Shown: piece by piece, positions 42,686-52,809 of the stretch
How positions within the stretch are numbered: position 1 is the first letter of the stretch
Layout of the letters: each line of letters starts with the position of its first letter
Assembly: GCF_004341625.1 (NCBI RefSeq)
Contig: NZ_SLZG01000007.1
Span: 124,001-188,000, forward strand
Length of the DNA: 64,000 nt
Direction: 5' to 3'
From: Rhizobium sp. BK376
GTDB lineage: Bacteria > Pseudomonadota > Alphaproteobacteria > Rhizobiales > Rhizobiaceae
Translations under genes and position numbers: made by a program
The notes under the pieces: model-generated
What the model was told of the DNA's origin: nothing
Databases searched by the model: none
The model's input: only the letters and a program-made list of their open reading frames with translations

Positions 42686-42782
42686 GCCCTGCCCCATTCA
42701 AATAGCTATGTGCGGGCGAGCGGTCTAATCCGGCGATATGACCGGCGCATGACAGACAGGATTCCACAACCAGAAATTAAAT

Positions 42783-42815
42783 AAATAAAAAGGCCGCAAC
42801 AAGTGCTGCGGCCTT
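42783..42815 (-). terminator. Rho-independent terminator of the lipA transcript
   Basis: AAGGCCGCA and TGCGGCCTT form a perfect 9-bp stem with an 8-nt loop. On the minus strand TTTTTATTTATTT follows. It begins 25 bp after the lipA stop and separates it from the P-loop pair. Confidence 0.88.
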
Positions 42816-42839
42816 ATCAAAACAAAAGTGTCGAAAATA

Positions 42840-43811
42840 TTATTCGGCAGCAATCAAAAGCTTCTTTTCGCGCGCGGCCTTCAGGCGGGCGAAATCGTCG
42901 CCGGCGTGGTGGGACGAGCGGGTCAGCGGGCTGGAAGCGACCATCAGGAAGCCCTTGGTATAGGCGACCGTCTCGTAAGACTTGAATTCCTCAGGCGTGA
43001 CGAAGCTCATGACGGCGTGGTGCTTGCGGGTCGGCTGCAGGTACTGGCCGATGGTGAGGAAATCGACGTCGGCGGTGCGTAGGTCATCCATCAGCTGGAG
43101 CACTTCGTTGCGCTCTTCGCCGAGGCCGACCATGATCCCTGATTTGGTGAACATGGTCGGGTCCAGTTCCTTCACCCGCTGCAGCAGGCGGATGGAATGG
43201 AAATAGCGGGCGCCGGGACGAACCGTGAGGTAGTTGCCGGGCACGGTTTCCATGTTGTGGTTGAAGACGTCGGGCTTTGCGGCGACGACGCGCTCCAACG
43301 CACCAGGCTTCTTCAGGAAGTCAGGCGTCAGGATTTCGATGGTTGTGGCAGGCGATGCGGCGCGGATTGCCCAGATCACCTTCTCGAAATGCTCGGCGCC
43401 GCCGTCCTCGAGATCGTCACGGTCGACCGAGGTGATGACGACGTGGGATAGGCCCATTTCCTTGACGGCCTTGGCGACATTCTCCGGCTCAGCCATGTCG
43501 AGGGCGTTCGGCTTGCCGGTCGCAACGTTGCAGAAGGCGCAGGCGCGGGTGCAGATCTCGCCCATGATCATGAAGGTCGCGTGCTTCTTGTCCCAGCACT
43601 CGCCGATATTGGGGCAGCCGGCCTCTTCGCAGACGGTGACGAGCTTGTGCTCCTTCACGATCGAGCGGGTTTCCTGATAGCCCTTCGAGGTCGGCGCCTT
43701 GACGCGGATCCAGTCCGGCTTGCGCAGGACTTCCGTATCGGGCCGATGCGCCTTTTCCGGATGCCGGACGCGCTTGGCCTCGGGATTGATCGTGTCGAGT
43801 ATCGTGACCAT
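42840..43811 (-). CDS. lipA: Lipoyl synthase
   Basis: Radical-SAM enzyme that inserts two sulfurs into octanoyl groups on lipoyl domains, 323 residues. The auxiliary cluster motif CEEAGCPNIGEC (C-x4-C-x5-C) and the radical-SAM motif CTRACAFC (C-x3-C-x2-C) are both present, and the C-terminus has TRSSHHAGD. It follows the PDH genes and lpdA on the same strand, so the enzyme that activates the three lipoyl proteins encoded upstream lies with them. Confidence 0.97.
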   Translation of the reverse strand: MVTILDTINPEAKRVRHPEKAHRPDTEVLRKPDWIRVKAPTSKGYQETRSIVKEHKLVTVCEEAGCPNIGECWDKKHATFMIMGEICTRACAFCNVATGKPNALDMAEPENVAKAVKEMGLSHVVITSVDRDDLEDGGAEHFEKVIWAIRAASPATTIEILTPDFLKKPGALERVVAAKPDVFNHNMETVPGNYLTVRPGARYFHSIRLLQRVKELDPTMFTKSGIMVGLGEERNEVLQLMDDLRTADVDFLTIGQYLQPTRKHHAVMSFVTPEEFKSYETVAYTKGFLMVASSPLTRSSHHAGDDFARLKAAREKKLLIAAE

Positions 43812-43892
43812 CAGTTCAACTTTCCGCCGCCCCTACGCGGCCCCTTTCGCATATTTGCCTTACCGAAATCTCGGATTGAAGGATATGCGCTT

Positions 43893-44141
43893 CTAGCGCC
43901 GCACCAGCCGCGCCAGAAATATCAACAGGCAGGCTCCGAGGAAGCCGGTGATGAAGAAGCCGAGCCTGCCGCCGGCGACAACCACATGAAACTGCGCCAA
44001 TATCGCCGTCGCGATGACGGAACCGACGATACCGAGCACGATGTTGAGGAGGACGCCGTAGCGCGCCTCCATCAGCTTGCCGGCGAGCCAGCCTGCCAAA
44101 CCGCCGATAATGATCGCGCCAATCCAGCCCACGCTTTCCAT
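43893..44141 (-). CDS. GlsB/YeaQ/YmgE-family membrane protein
   Basis: An 82-residue protein with three hydrophobic segments. It starts MESVGWIGAIIIGGLAGWLA and includes NIVLGIVGSVI and GFFITGFLGACLLIFLARLVRR. It belongs to the same small family as the 19.6 kb gene, with a nearly identical domain layout. It lies 13 bp after another, more distant member on the same strand. The family is generally stress-induced; its molecular role is not settled. Confidence 0.85.
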   Translation of the reverse strand: MESVGWIGAIIIGGLAGWLAGKLMEARYGVLLNIVLGIVGSVIATAILAQFHVVVAGGRLGFFITGFLGACLLIFLARLVRR

Positions 44142-44154
44142 TCGCCCTCTATCC

Positions 44155-44409
44155 CTACGCTATCAATCGCGCCAGCAGGACGACGATAATCGCGCCGACG
44201 GTCGCATGAATGATCTCAACCACCAGCGCGTTTTGTATTCCGAGCGATATCCCCAGCGCATGGAAAAGGAAACCGCCGACGAAGGCACCGATGACGCCAC
44301 TGACGAGGCAGCTGATCAGACCACCTCCCCCGACCACCAGGCTGGCCAGAAAGCCGGCCACGAGGCCGATCAGGAGAAATACGATCCAGGCATGCTGTAC
44401 TGCTGTCAT
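44155..44409 (-). CDS. GlsB/YeaQ/YmgE-like membrane protein, divergent member
   Basis: An 84-residue hydrophobic protein starting MTAVQHAWIVFLLIGLVAGF and containing ASLVVGGGGLISCLVSGVIG and ALVVEIIHATVGAIIVVLLA. It shares the three-segment, glycine-rich design of the YeaQ group but is more diverged than its neighbour. GGAAATC stands before the ATG at 44409; the longer frame from 44436 is not used. A stem-loop lies between it and lpdA. Confidence 0.78.
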   Translation of the reverse strand: MTAVQHAWIVFLLIGLVAGFLASLVVGGGGLISCLVSGVIGAFVGGFLFHALGISLGIQNALVVEIIHATVGAIIVVLLARLIA

Positions 44410-44436
44410 GTATTGATTTCCTTTTCTGTTTTCCAC

Positions 44437-44464
44437 CCCTTGGGATGGCTGAAGCCACCAAGGG
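44437..44464. other. Stem-loop between lpdA and the YeaQ-type genes
   Basis: CCCTTGG/CCAAGGG (7 bp) continues after a 2-nt bulge into TGGCT/AGCCA (5 bp) with a 2-nt loop. It stands 26 bp after the lpdA stop. The following bases have no T-run, so it is a weak terminator at most; a role in 3'-end stability is possible. Confidence 0.5.
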
Positions 44465-44489
44465 ATAGAAAGAGCGGATCAGGAAATTA

Positions 44490-45938
44490 TCAAGTATTCA
44501 ACACGCGGCCGTAGGCATCGAGAACGGCTTCCTTCATCGTCTCCGAAACGGTCGGATGCGGGAAGATCGTGTGCATCAGTTCTTCTTCAGTCGTCTCCAG
44601 GTTCATGGCGACGACGAAGCCCTGGATGAGTTCGGTGACTTCCGCGCCGACCATATGCGCGCCCAGCAACTCACCGGTCTTCTTGTCGAAGATCACCTTG
44701 CAGAGACCCTGATCCTCGCCGAGCGCGATCGCCTTGCCGTTCGCCGTGAAGGGGAAGCGGCCGACGCGGATGTCGCGGCCCTGCTCCTTGGCCTTGGCTT
44801 CGGTGAGGCCGACGGAAGCAACCTGCGGCTGGCAATAGGTGCAGCCCGGAACCTTCAGCTTGTCGATCGGATGAACGTTCGGCAGGCCGGCGATCTTCTC
44901 GACGCAGACTACGCCTTCATGCTCAGCCTTGTGGGCGAGCATCGGCGGGCCGGCGACGTCGCCGATCGCGTAGATGCCTGGGACATTGGTCTTGCCGTAG
45001 CCGTCGATCACGACGCAGCCGCGATCTGTCTTCACGCCGAGTGCTTCCAGGCCGAGATTTTCGATATTGCCCTGCACGCCAACGGCAGAGATCATCCGAT
45101 CGGCGGTGATCTGCTGCGACTTGCCGTCAGCCGTCTCGACGGTCGCGGTGACGCTGTCGGCGCCCTTCTCGACCTTCGTCACCTTGGCGCTGGTGAAGAT
45201 CTTCAGGCCGCGCTTTTCGAGCTGCTTGCGAGCGATCGCGGTCACTTCCACATCCTCGACCGGCATGATGGTCGGCATGACTTCGACGACGGTTACGTCG
45301 ACGCCCATGGAGCGGTAGAAGCTTGCGAATTCGATGCCGATCGCGCCCGAACCCATGACGATCAGCGACTTCGGCAGAGCGTCCGGCTTCAGCGCTTCGA
45401 AATAGGTCCAGATCAGCTTGCCATCCGGCTCGATGCCCGGCAGAGCGCGCGGGCGCGCGCCGGTCGCGATGATGATGTTCTTGGCGGTGTAAGTGCCTTC
45501 CTGGCTCTTGATGTTCTTCGGCAGCGGATGCTGCGGCTCGACGACGGGCTTCGTGGTCTTGGTGACCACGACTTCGCCGGGCTTGCTGATCTTGGCCTCG
45601 CCCCAGATGATGTCGACCTTGTTCTTCTTCATCAGGAAGCCGACGCCCATGTTCAGCCGGGCGGAGACGGCGCGCGAGCGGCCAACGACGGCCTTGGCAT
45701 CCGGCTTTACGGTGCCTTCGAGAACGAGGCCATAATCCTTCAGATGGTTGGAATGGTCGAGGATCTCGGCCGAGCGCAGCAGCGCCTTGGTCGGAATGCA
45801 GCCCCAGTTCAGGCAGATGCCGCCCATATGCTCGCGCTCGATGATCGCGGTCTTCAGGCCAAGCTGGCCGGCGCGCACGGCGGCCACATAGCCGCCGGGA
45901 CCGGAACCGATGATGATGAGGTCGTAATTCTCAGCCAT
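44490..45938 (-). CDS. lpdA: Dihydrolipoamide dehydrogenase (E3)
   Basis: FAD enzyme that reoxidises dihydrolipoamide of the 2-oxoacid dehydrogenase complexes, 482 residues. N-terminal FAD motif GSGPGGYVAAVRAG, the redox disulfide in GGICLNWGCIPTKALL, and the C-terminal HPTVSET with the catalytic His are all visible. Its place after pdhA-pdhB-pdhC marks it as the E3 of pyruvate dehydrogenase; a separate E3 for the 2-oxoglutarate complex would be elsewhere. GCAGGAAAC before the ATG is a good ribosome-binding site. Confidence 0.96.
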   Translation of the reverse strand: MAENYDLIIIGSGPGGYVAAVRAGQLGLKTAIIEREHMGGICLNWGCIPTKALLRSAEILDHSNHLKDYGLVLEGTVKPDAKAVVGRSRAVSARLNMGVGFLMKKNKVDIIWGEAKISKPGEVVVTKTTKPVVEPQHPLPKNIKSQEGTYTAKNIIIATGARPRALPGIEPDGKLIWTYFEALKPDALPKSLIVMGSGAIGIEFASFYRSMGVDVTVVEVMPTIMPVEDVEVTAIARKQLEKRGLKIFTSAKVTKVEKGADSVTATVETADGKSQQITADRMISAVGVQGNIENLGLEALGVKTDRGCVVIDGYGKTNVPGIYAIGDVAGPPMLAHKAEHEGVVCVEKIAGLPNVHPIDKLKVPGCTYCQPQVASVGLTEAKAKEQGRDIRVGRFPFTANGKAIALGEDQGLCKVIFDKKTGELLGAHMVGAEVTELIQGFVVAMNLETTEEELMHTIFPHPTVSETMKEAVLDAYGRVLNT

Positions 45939-45996
45939 GTGTTGTTTCCTGCCTTTTCATTGGCGGCTGAACAGAGCCAGGCCGGCCTTTATTCGT

Positions 45997-46638
45997 TCAA
46001 ATTCCGAGCATCATGCGCACGATCGGCTCAAGGCCGCGTCCGAGCGCCCGGGTGTTTTCCGCATCGAGATGAATGCCATCGAGCGGCGTCGTGGCGGCAA
46101 CCGAAGCACCGTCGAAGAAACCGCAGCCGAGCTCGTCGGCGAGATCGCGATAGAGCGTCGCGAGCATCGCGGATTCCTCGATCGCCCCGACAAAGGAGGC
46201 CGCAAAAGCCACATTTGCGGTCTCGCGGATCGTCGGCGGCGCAACGATCAGAATGTCGGGCACATCATAGTCGAAGGGCCATGCATGTCCGCGGATCAGC
46301 CGCACAAGCCGCGCAACGCCCTGGCATGCCGCAAACGCCGAACCCGCGACAACGGGCTTCATGTCATTGGTGCCGAGGAGAATGATCACCAGATCCAGCG
46401 GCGCGTGCGTCTGCAATATCGTCGGCAGCACGCGCGCGCCGTTGCGATCGCAATCGGCAAGGTGGTCGTCGAAGGCGGTGGTTCGGCCGTTGAGCCCTTC
46501 CGGGATGATCTGAGCCTGGTCACCGAGCGCCTTTTGCAGCACGCTCGGCCAGCGATCTTCATAGGCATGACGACCGATCGTATCGGCGTCATAGCCCCAA
46601 GTCAGCGAATCTCCGTAGCAAAGAACGGTCTTTACCAT
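45997..46638 (-). CDS. SGNH/GDSL-family hydrolase
   Basis: Esterase-fold hydrolase of 213 residues with block I CYGDSLTWG (catalytic Ser), block III LLGTNDMK, and block V DGIHLDAEN (catalytic Asp and His). There is no signal peptide, so it is probably cytoplasmic, unless export is by another route. Substrate unknown; some relatives act on aryl esters or acyl-CoA. GGAGG precedes the ATG. It sits between pdhC and lpdA, an odd place for a hydrolase. Confidence 0.88.
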   Translation of the reverse strand: MVKTVLCYGDSLTWGYDADTIGRHAYEDRWPSVLQKALGDQAQIIPEGLNGRTTAFDDHLADCDRNGARVLPTILQTHAPLDLVIILLGTNDMKPVVAGSAFAACQGVARLVRLIRGHAWPFDYDVPDILIVAPPTIRETANVAFAASFVGAIEESAMLATLYRDLADELGCGFFDGASVAATTPLDGIHLDAENTRALGRGLEPIVRMMLGI

Positions 46639-46656
46639 TTCCGCCTCCGCTCAAGC

Positions 46657-48009
46657 TCAGACGAGCATCCCCATCGGATTTTCGATATAGCCCTTGAATG
46701 CCTGCAGAAGCTGGGCACCGAGAGCACCGTCGACGCAGCGATGGTCGGTGGAGAGCGTCACGCTCATGACCGTCGCGATCTTCATCTCGCCGTTCTTGAC
46801 GACGACGCGCTGTTCGCCGGCACCGACGGCCAGGATCGTGGCATGCGGGGGGTTGATGACGGCGGCGAAATCCTTGACGCCCATCATGCCCATGTTGGAC
46901 ACCGAGGTCGTACCGCCCTGATATTCCTCAGGCTTCAGCTTGCGTTCCTTGGCGCGCTTGCCGAGATCCTTCATCTCGTTGGAGATGACCGACAGGGTCT
47001 TCTCTTCCGCCTTGCGGATGATCGGCGTGATCAGGCCGCCCGGGATCGAGACAGCAACACCGACATCGGCATGCTTGTGCTTGACCATATTGTTTTCGGT
47101 CCAGGAGACGTTGGCGTCGGGCACATCGCGCAGCGCAAGCGCCATGGCCTTGATGACCATGTCGTTGACCGAGAGCTTGTAGGCCGGGGCGCTGTCCTTG
47201 CGCGGAGCCGCATCGTTCAGCTGCGCACGAAGCGCCATCAGCGCATCGAGCTCGCAATCGACGGTGACGTAGAAATGCGGCACGGTCTGCTTGGATTCTA
47301 CGAGACGGCGAGCGATCGTCTTGCGCATGCCGTCATGCGGCACGAGCTCGTAGGAACCCGGCTCGAAGAGCTTGAGCACGGCTTCCTCGGAAGCACCCTT
47401 GGGGGCGGCTGCCGGAGCAGCGGCCTCGGCCGACGGTGCAGCAGCCGGAGCGGCCTTTGCGCCACCGCCGGCAACGGCAGCTTCGATATCGCTCTTGACG
47501 ACGCGGCCATGCGGGCCGGAACCTGCAACGGCGGAGAGATCGATGCCGGATTCCTTTGCGAGGCGGCGAGCAAGCGGCGAGGAGAAAACGCGATTGCCCC
47601 CAGCCGATACGGCAGCAGCAGGCGCTGCGGTCGGAGCCGGAGCAGCAGCTGACGCCGCCGGTGCAGCAGGAGTCGGTGTGGCTTCAGCCTTCGGCGCGGG
47701 AGCGGCTTCCACCTTAGGGGCAGGCGCCGCAGAGCCGGCCGCACTTGCGGCAGCTGCAACGTCCTCGCCCTCGCCTGCAAGAACGGCGATCAGCGCATTG
47801 ACCTTGACACCTTCGGTGCCGGCAGGAACGACGAGCTTGGCAACAGTGCCTTCGTCGACAGCTTCGACTTCCATCGTCGCCTTGTCGGTCTCAATCTCGG
47901 CGATCACGTCGCCGGACTTGACGGTGTCGCCTTCCTTGACCAGCCATTTGGCGAGGTTACCCTCCTCCATGGTCGGAGACAGGGCAGGCATCGTGATATT
48001 GATCGGCAT
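46657..48009 (-). CDS. pdhC: Dihydrolipoamide acetyltransferase (PDH E2)
   Basis: Core of pyruvate dehydrogenase; moves acetyl groups from lipoamide to CoA. The 450-residue chain has one N-terminal lipoyl domain with the lipoylated Lys in IETDKATMEVEAVDEG, an Ala-Pro-rich linker of about 60 residues, a peripheral subunit-binding domain (SSPLARRLAKESGIDLSAVAG), and the catalytic domain ending with the active-site motif STDHRCVDGALGAQLL. The ATG at 48009 with GGGAGG upstream is preferred over the longer frame. Confidence 0.96.
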   Translation of the reverse strand: MPINITMPALSPTMEEGNLAKWLVKEGDTVKSGDVIAEIETDKATMEVEAVDEGTVAKLVVPAGTEGVKVNALIAVLAGEGEDVAAAASAAGSAAPAPKVEAAPAPKAEATPTPAAPAASAAAPAPTAAPAAAVSAGGNRVFSSPLARRLAKESGIDLSAVAGSGPHGRVVKSDIEAAVAGGGAKAAPAAAPSAEAAAPAAAPKGASEEAVLKLFEPGSYELVPHDGMRKTIARRLVESKQTVPHFYVTVDCELDALMALRAQLNDAAPRKDSAPAYKLSVNDMVIKAMALALRDVPDANVSWTENNMVKHKHADVGVAVSIPGGLITPIIRKAEEKTLSVISNEMKDLGKRAKERKLKPEEYQGGTTSVSNMGMMGVKDFAAVINPPHATILAVGAGEQRVVVKNGEMKIATVMSVTLSTDHRCVDGALGAQLLQAFKGYIENPMGMLV

Positions 48010-48022
48010 TAATACGCCTCCC

Positions 48023-48316
48023 TCAATTGTTCGCAGAAAGCGACCTGTGTTCAAGCTGATGGAACTCGGCCAAACGGCCACGATACCCCTGCTCGATCGC
48101 CTTCAATGTCTCTATCTCTGAAATCGCTCCATTCAGCGATCTCATGCGTGCAATGTGAACAGCAATATCCGCGATCACCATTCCCCAAGCCCCGAGATCG
48201 TCACCGAAAAGATCATGGAGGGTGACCACCGAGTCGCCCTCCCCAATCCAGACGCGAACGATCTCGTCCGCGTCTTCCATCTCAAGCACCTCATTGGGAA
48301 CGTTGAGTGTTTTCAC
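48023..48316 (-). CDS. DUF5076 family protein
   Basis: A 97-residue soluble protein between pdhB and pdhC. It begins MKTLNVPNEVLEMEDADEIV and continues VRVWIGEGDSVVTLHDLF and GAWGMVIADIAVHIARMRS, which fits the alphaproteobacterial DUF5076 family. No catalytic motif is seen. It is 7 bp after pdhB and 13 bp before pdhC, so it is surely co-translated with the complex. A small accessory role in PDH is possible but unproven. Confidence 0.8.
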   Translation of the reverse strand: MKTLNVPNEVLEMEDADEIVRVWIGEGDSVVTLHDLFGDDLGAWGMVIADIAVHIARMRSLNGAISEIETLKAIEQGYRGRLAEFHQLEHRSLSANN

Positions 48317-48323
48317 GGCAGAC

Positions 48324-49721
48324 CTACTTGTAGCAAACGGCTTTCACCGCATCGACCACTTCGCCGACATTCGGCAGCGCCAGCTTTTCGAGGTTTGCAG
48401 CGTAGGGCATCGGAACGTCCTTGCCGGCGATAGTCAGGATCGGCGCATCGAGATAGTCGAACGCCTGCTGCATCACGCGGGTTGCGATTTCCGTACCAAC
48501 CGAGTTCTGCGGATAGCCTTCCTCGACGGTGACCAGACGGCCGGTCTTCTTGACCGACTCGATGACGGTCGGGAGATCCATCGGGCGCAGCGTGCGCAGA
48601 TCGATCAATTCGGCGTCGATGCCGATCTTCTCGAGCTCGGCAACAGCCTTCGTGGCATAGGTCATGCCGATGCCGAAGGAGACGATCGTGACGTCCTTGC
48701 CCTTACGATGGATGCGCGCCTTGCCGATCGGCAGAACGAAATTGTCAAGCTTCGGCACGTCGAAGTGCTGGCCGTAGAGAATTTCGTTTTCCAGGAAGAC
48801 GACCGGGTTCGGATCGCGGATCGCAGCCTTGAGCAGGCCCTTGGCGTCGGCTGCCGTATAGGGCATGACCACCTTGAGGCCGGGGATGGCGCTGTACCAG
48901 GCGGCATAGTCCTGGCTGTGCTGTGCGCCGACGCGCGCTGCTGCACCGTTCGGGCCGCGGAATACGATCGGAGCGCCCATCTGGCCGCCGGACATGTAAA
49001 GCGTCTTTGCAGCAGAGTTGATGATCTGGTCTATCGCCTGCATGGCAAAGTTGAAGGTCATGAACTCGACGATCGGCTTCAGGCCGGACATCGCAGCGCC
49101 GACGCCGACGCCGGCAAAGCCATGTTCGGTGATCGGGGTATCGATGACGCGACGTGCGCCGAATTCCTGCAGAAGACCCTGGGTGACCTTGTAGGCGCCC
49201 TGGTATTCGGCAACTTCTTCGCCCATGACGAACACGTTTTCATCGGCGCGCATTTCTTCGGCCATGGCGTCACGAAGTGCTTCGCGAACCGTCATCGACA
49301 CCATTTCCGTGCCAGCCGGAATGTCTGGATCGTTTGCCACCTGAGCCTTGGGCTCGGCGGGAACGGGTGCGGATGCCGGGCTTGCCGCAGCCGGCTTTTC
49401 TTCCTGCACGGCCTGCGGAGCAGCGGCAGGAGCCGGTGTTGCTGCAGGAGCGGAGGCGGAAATGTCGGAGGCGGATTCACCGTCCTGCAGCAGAACTGCG
49501 ATCTTGGCATTCACCTTGACGCCTTCGGTTCCGGCCGGAACCAGAAGCTTGCCGATGATGCCTTCATCAACGGCTTCGACTTCCATCGTCGCCTTGTCGG
49601 TTTCGATTTCAGCAAGCACATCGCCTGAGGTGACCTTGTCACCTTCCTGCTTGAGCCATTTGGAAAGCGTGCCTTCTTCCATCGTCGGAGAGAGGGCGGG
49701 CATGAGAATATCGATAGGCAT
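48324..49721 (-). CDS. pdhB: Pyruvate dehydrogenase E1 subunit beta with N-terminal lipoyl domain
   Basis: E1 beta subunit, 465 residues, longer than the usual 325-330 because a lipoyl domain of about 80 residues (IETDKATMEVEAVDEG with the lipoylated Lys) and a 50-residue Ala-Pro linker are fused in front. The transketolase-like part follows: TVREALRDAMAEEM, ENVFVMGEEVAEYQGAYKVT, and the C-terminal domain with VTVEEGYPQNSVGTE. This architecture is known in alphaproteobacteria. GGGAGG stands before the start. Confidence 0.95.
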   Translation of the reverse strand: MPIDILMPALSPTMEEGTLSKWLKQEGDKVTSGDVLAEIETDKATMEVEAVDEGIIGKLLVPAGTEGVKVNAKIAVLLQDGESASDISASAPAATPAPAAAPQAVQEEKPAAASPASAPVPAEPKAQVANDPDIPAGTEMVSMTVREALRDAMAEEMRADENVFVMGEEVAEYQGAYKVTQGLLQEFGARRVIDTPITEHGFAGVGVGAAMSGLKPIVEFMTFNFAMQAIDQIINSAAKTLYMSGGQMGAPIVFRGPNGAAARVGAQHSQDYAAWYSAIPGLKVVMPYTAADAKGLLKAAIRDPNPVVFLENEILYGQHFDVPKLDNFVLPIGKARIHRKGKDVTIVSFGIGMTYATKAVAELEKIGIDAELIDLRTLRPMDLPTVIESVKKTGRLVTVEEGYPQNSVGTEIATRVMQQAFDYLDAPILTIAGKDVPMPYAANLEKLALPNVGEVVDAVKAVCYK

Positions 49722-49736
49722 TGGTTCCCTCCCCGA

Positions 49737-50783
49737 TTAGAGCAGAATGTCGGTGTAGAGCTCGGATACATCCGGCTCCGGATCGGCCTGGGCGAAATCG
49801 GCGCTGTCGGCGACGATGTCGCGAACGTCCTTGTCGATCGCCTTCAGATCCTCTTCGGAAGCCCAGCCCTTTTCGACGAGGCGTGCCTTCACCTGCTCGA
49901 TCGGGTCATGCTCGGAGCGGACCTTCTGCACTTCGTCCTTGGAGCGATACTTCGCCGGGTCGGACATGGAGTGACCGCGATAACGGTAGGTCAGCATTTC
50001 GAGAATGATCGGACCCTTGCCGGACCGGCAATATTCAAGCGCTTCGTCGGCAGCCGCCTTGACGGCGCGAACGTCCATGCCGTCGACCTGGATGCCGGGA
50101 ATGCCGAAGCCGGAGCCGCGCAGCGAGTAGTTCGACTGCGCCGTGGCGCGCGCCGTCGACGTGCCCATGGCGTAGCGGTTGTTCTCGACGATATAGACGA
50201 TCGGGAGCTTCCAGAGAGCGGCCATGTTGAAGCTCTCGTAGACCTGGCCCTGGTTGGCGGCGCCGTCGCCGAAATAGGCGATCGAGACGCTGTCGTCACC
50301 GCGATACTTGTTGGCAAATGCCAAACCCGTGCCGAGGGAGACCTGGGCTCCGACGATGCCGTGGCCGCCGTAGAAATTCTTCTCTTTCGAGAACATATGC
50401 ATCGAACCGCCCTTGCCGCGCGAATAACCGCTGCGGCGACCGGTGAGCTCGGCCATGACGCCACGGGCGCTCATGCCGGTTGCCAGCATATGGCCGTGAT
50501 CACGATAGGCGGTGATGACCTGGTCGCCGTCCTTCTGGGCCATCTGCATGCCGACAACGACAGCTTCCTGACCGATATAGAGGTGACAGAAACCGCCGAT
50601 GAAGCCCATGCCGTAAAGCTGGCCCGCCTTCTCTTCGAAGCGGCGGATGAGCAGCATCTCGCGATATGCCTTGAGCTCCTCATCACGATCGAAATCGGCG
50701 ATCGGGCCGCCGTTCGATATCTTGCCTGACGATTTTGCAGTGGTCTTGCGGCTGGAAACGGACGCAGTTTTGCGCGGCGCCAT
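49737..50783 (-). CDS. pdhA: Pyruvate dehydrogenase E1 subunit alpha
   Basis: Thiamine-diphosphate subunit that decarboxylates pyruvate, 348 residues. The TPP motif runs from YFGDGAANQGQVYESFN to VENN. MLIRRFEEKAGQLYGMG and SRGKGGSMHMF are also characteristic, and the phospho-loop region YRGHSMSDP is present. It precedes pdhB by 15 bp. The order is pdhA-pdhB-(DUF5076)-pdhC, with GGGAGGG before the ATG. Confidence 0.96.
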   Translation of the reverse strand: MAPRKTASVSSRKTTAKSSGKISNGGPIADFDRDEELKAYREMLLIRRFEEKAGQLYGMGFIGGFCHLYIGQEAVVVGMQMAQKDGDQVITAYRDHGHMLATGMSARGVMAELTGRRSGYSRGKGGSMHMFSKEKNFYGGHGIVGAQVSLGTGLAFANKYRGDDSVSIAYFGDGAANQGQVYESFNMAALWKLPIVYIVENNRYAMGTSTARATAQSNYSLRGSGFGIPGIQVDGMDVRAVKAAADEALEYCRSGKGPIILEMLTYRYRGHSMSDPAKYRSKDEVQKVRSEHDPIEQVKARLVEKGWASEEDLKAIDKDVRDIVADSADFAQADPEPDVSELYTDILL

Positions 50784-50933
50784 TCAACCCTCCCTGTGTG
50801 ATTAGCATCGTTCGAAGTGATGCGTACCATAGGCAAGATTGCTCGCCACAGCAATGCTATAATTGCATGGCTCGTATTCTGTATAAACGACTGAAATTTA
50901 TGCAGAAATTGCAATTAACCGAAATTCGGTTAA

Positions 50934-51251
50934 TTAGTTCTGACTGTTGAAGATCACAATCTCGTCGGCGCGGGAATAGTTAAGCTGATAACGCGCCTTT
51001 TCGTCAAGCATGTCCTTGTCCAGTGAGCCGTCGCTGAGGAGCGCGACCTCCTTTTCCAGGTGCTCGCGCCTGGCAACGAGATCAGCCAATTCCTTTTCGC
51101 GAACAAGGCGTTGCTGCTCGAACTTCTCCGTCGCGCGCAGGCCGTAATCGCCATGAATGCAATGATAGCCGAAATAGGAGAGGAATGCGACAGTCATGGC
51201 GGGAAGGACGAAACGGCCAAGTCGTCTTTTCTTATGATATTTTGTCCACAT
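50934..51251 (-). CDS. FtsB/DivIC-family septum formation protein
   Basis: Small cell-division protein of 105 residues with a short basic cytoplasmic N-terminus, one membrane span (VLPAMTVAFLSYFGYHCI) and a coiled-coil segment (QQRLVREKELADLVARREHL). It belongs to the DivIC/FtsB family, which links FtsL and FtsQ at the septum. Its place between eno and pdhA matches the order in other alphaproteobacteria, as far as I recall. The start at 51251 is used; eight residues more are possible. Confidence 0.83.
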   Translation of the reverse strand: MWTKYHKKRRLGRFVLPAMTVAFLSYFGYHCIHGDYGLRATEKFEQQRLVREKELADLVARREHLEKEVALLSDGSLDKDMLDEKARYQLNYSRADEIVIFNSQN

Positions 51252-51334
51252 ACTCGCTTGCTCAACACGCAACACCTGAGATGGAACTCTAGCCCGCAGA
51301 GATTGACCGTCCGTTAACTATGCTGAGCCGGCAA

Positions 51335-51360
51335 TAAAAAACCGCGCCCGAAGGCGCGGT
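51335..51360 (-). terminator. Rho-independent terminator of eno
   Basis: ACCGCGCC, loop TTCG and GGCGCGGT form a perfect 8-bp stem followed on the minus strand by TTTTTATT. It is 25 bp after the eno stop and divides eno from the septum gene. Confidence 0.92.
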
Positions 51361-51385
51361 TCAAGATCAGGAAATTGCTGGATTA

Positions 51386-52660
<1,275 letters not shown>

Positions 52661-52809
52661 GGTTTCTTCCTGCTCGCTGGGTGATAAATCGATTGAAATC
52701 TCATAATCGAAGGCCGGGAAATTACAATGCCGCTCCGGCCGCCGATTGGAGAAACATATATAGCCGCCTAACCCAATATCATGTCAGCCTTTTGAAGCGG
52801 CCGAAAGAA

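Noticed and set aside
44556..46385. 609-codon plus-strand open frame opposite lpdA
   Set aside because: It mirrors the real genes lpdA and the SGNH hydrolase. Its translation is rich in Asp, Arg, His and Leu with no domain, which is what codon bias in GC-rich DNA gives on the antisense strand.
48009..49721. Similar DNA near the starts of pdhB and pdhC, seen first as a long repeat
   Set aside because: It is the homologous lipoyl domain present in both proteins, not a mobile or recombinational repeat.
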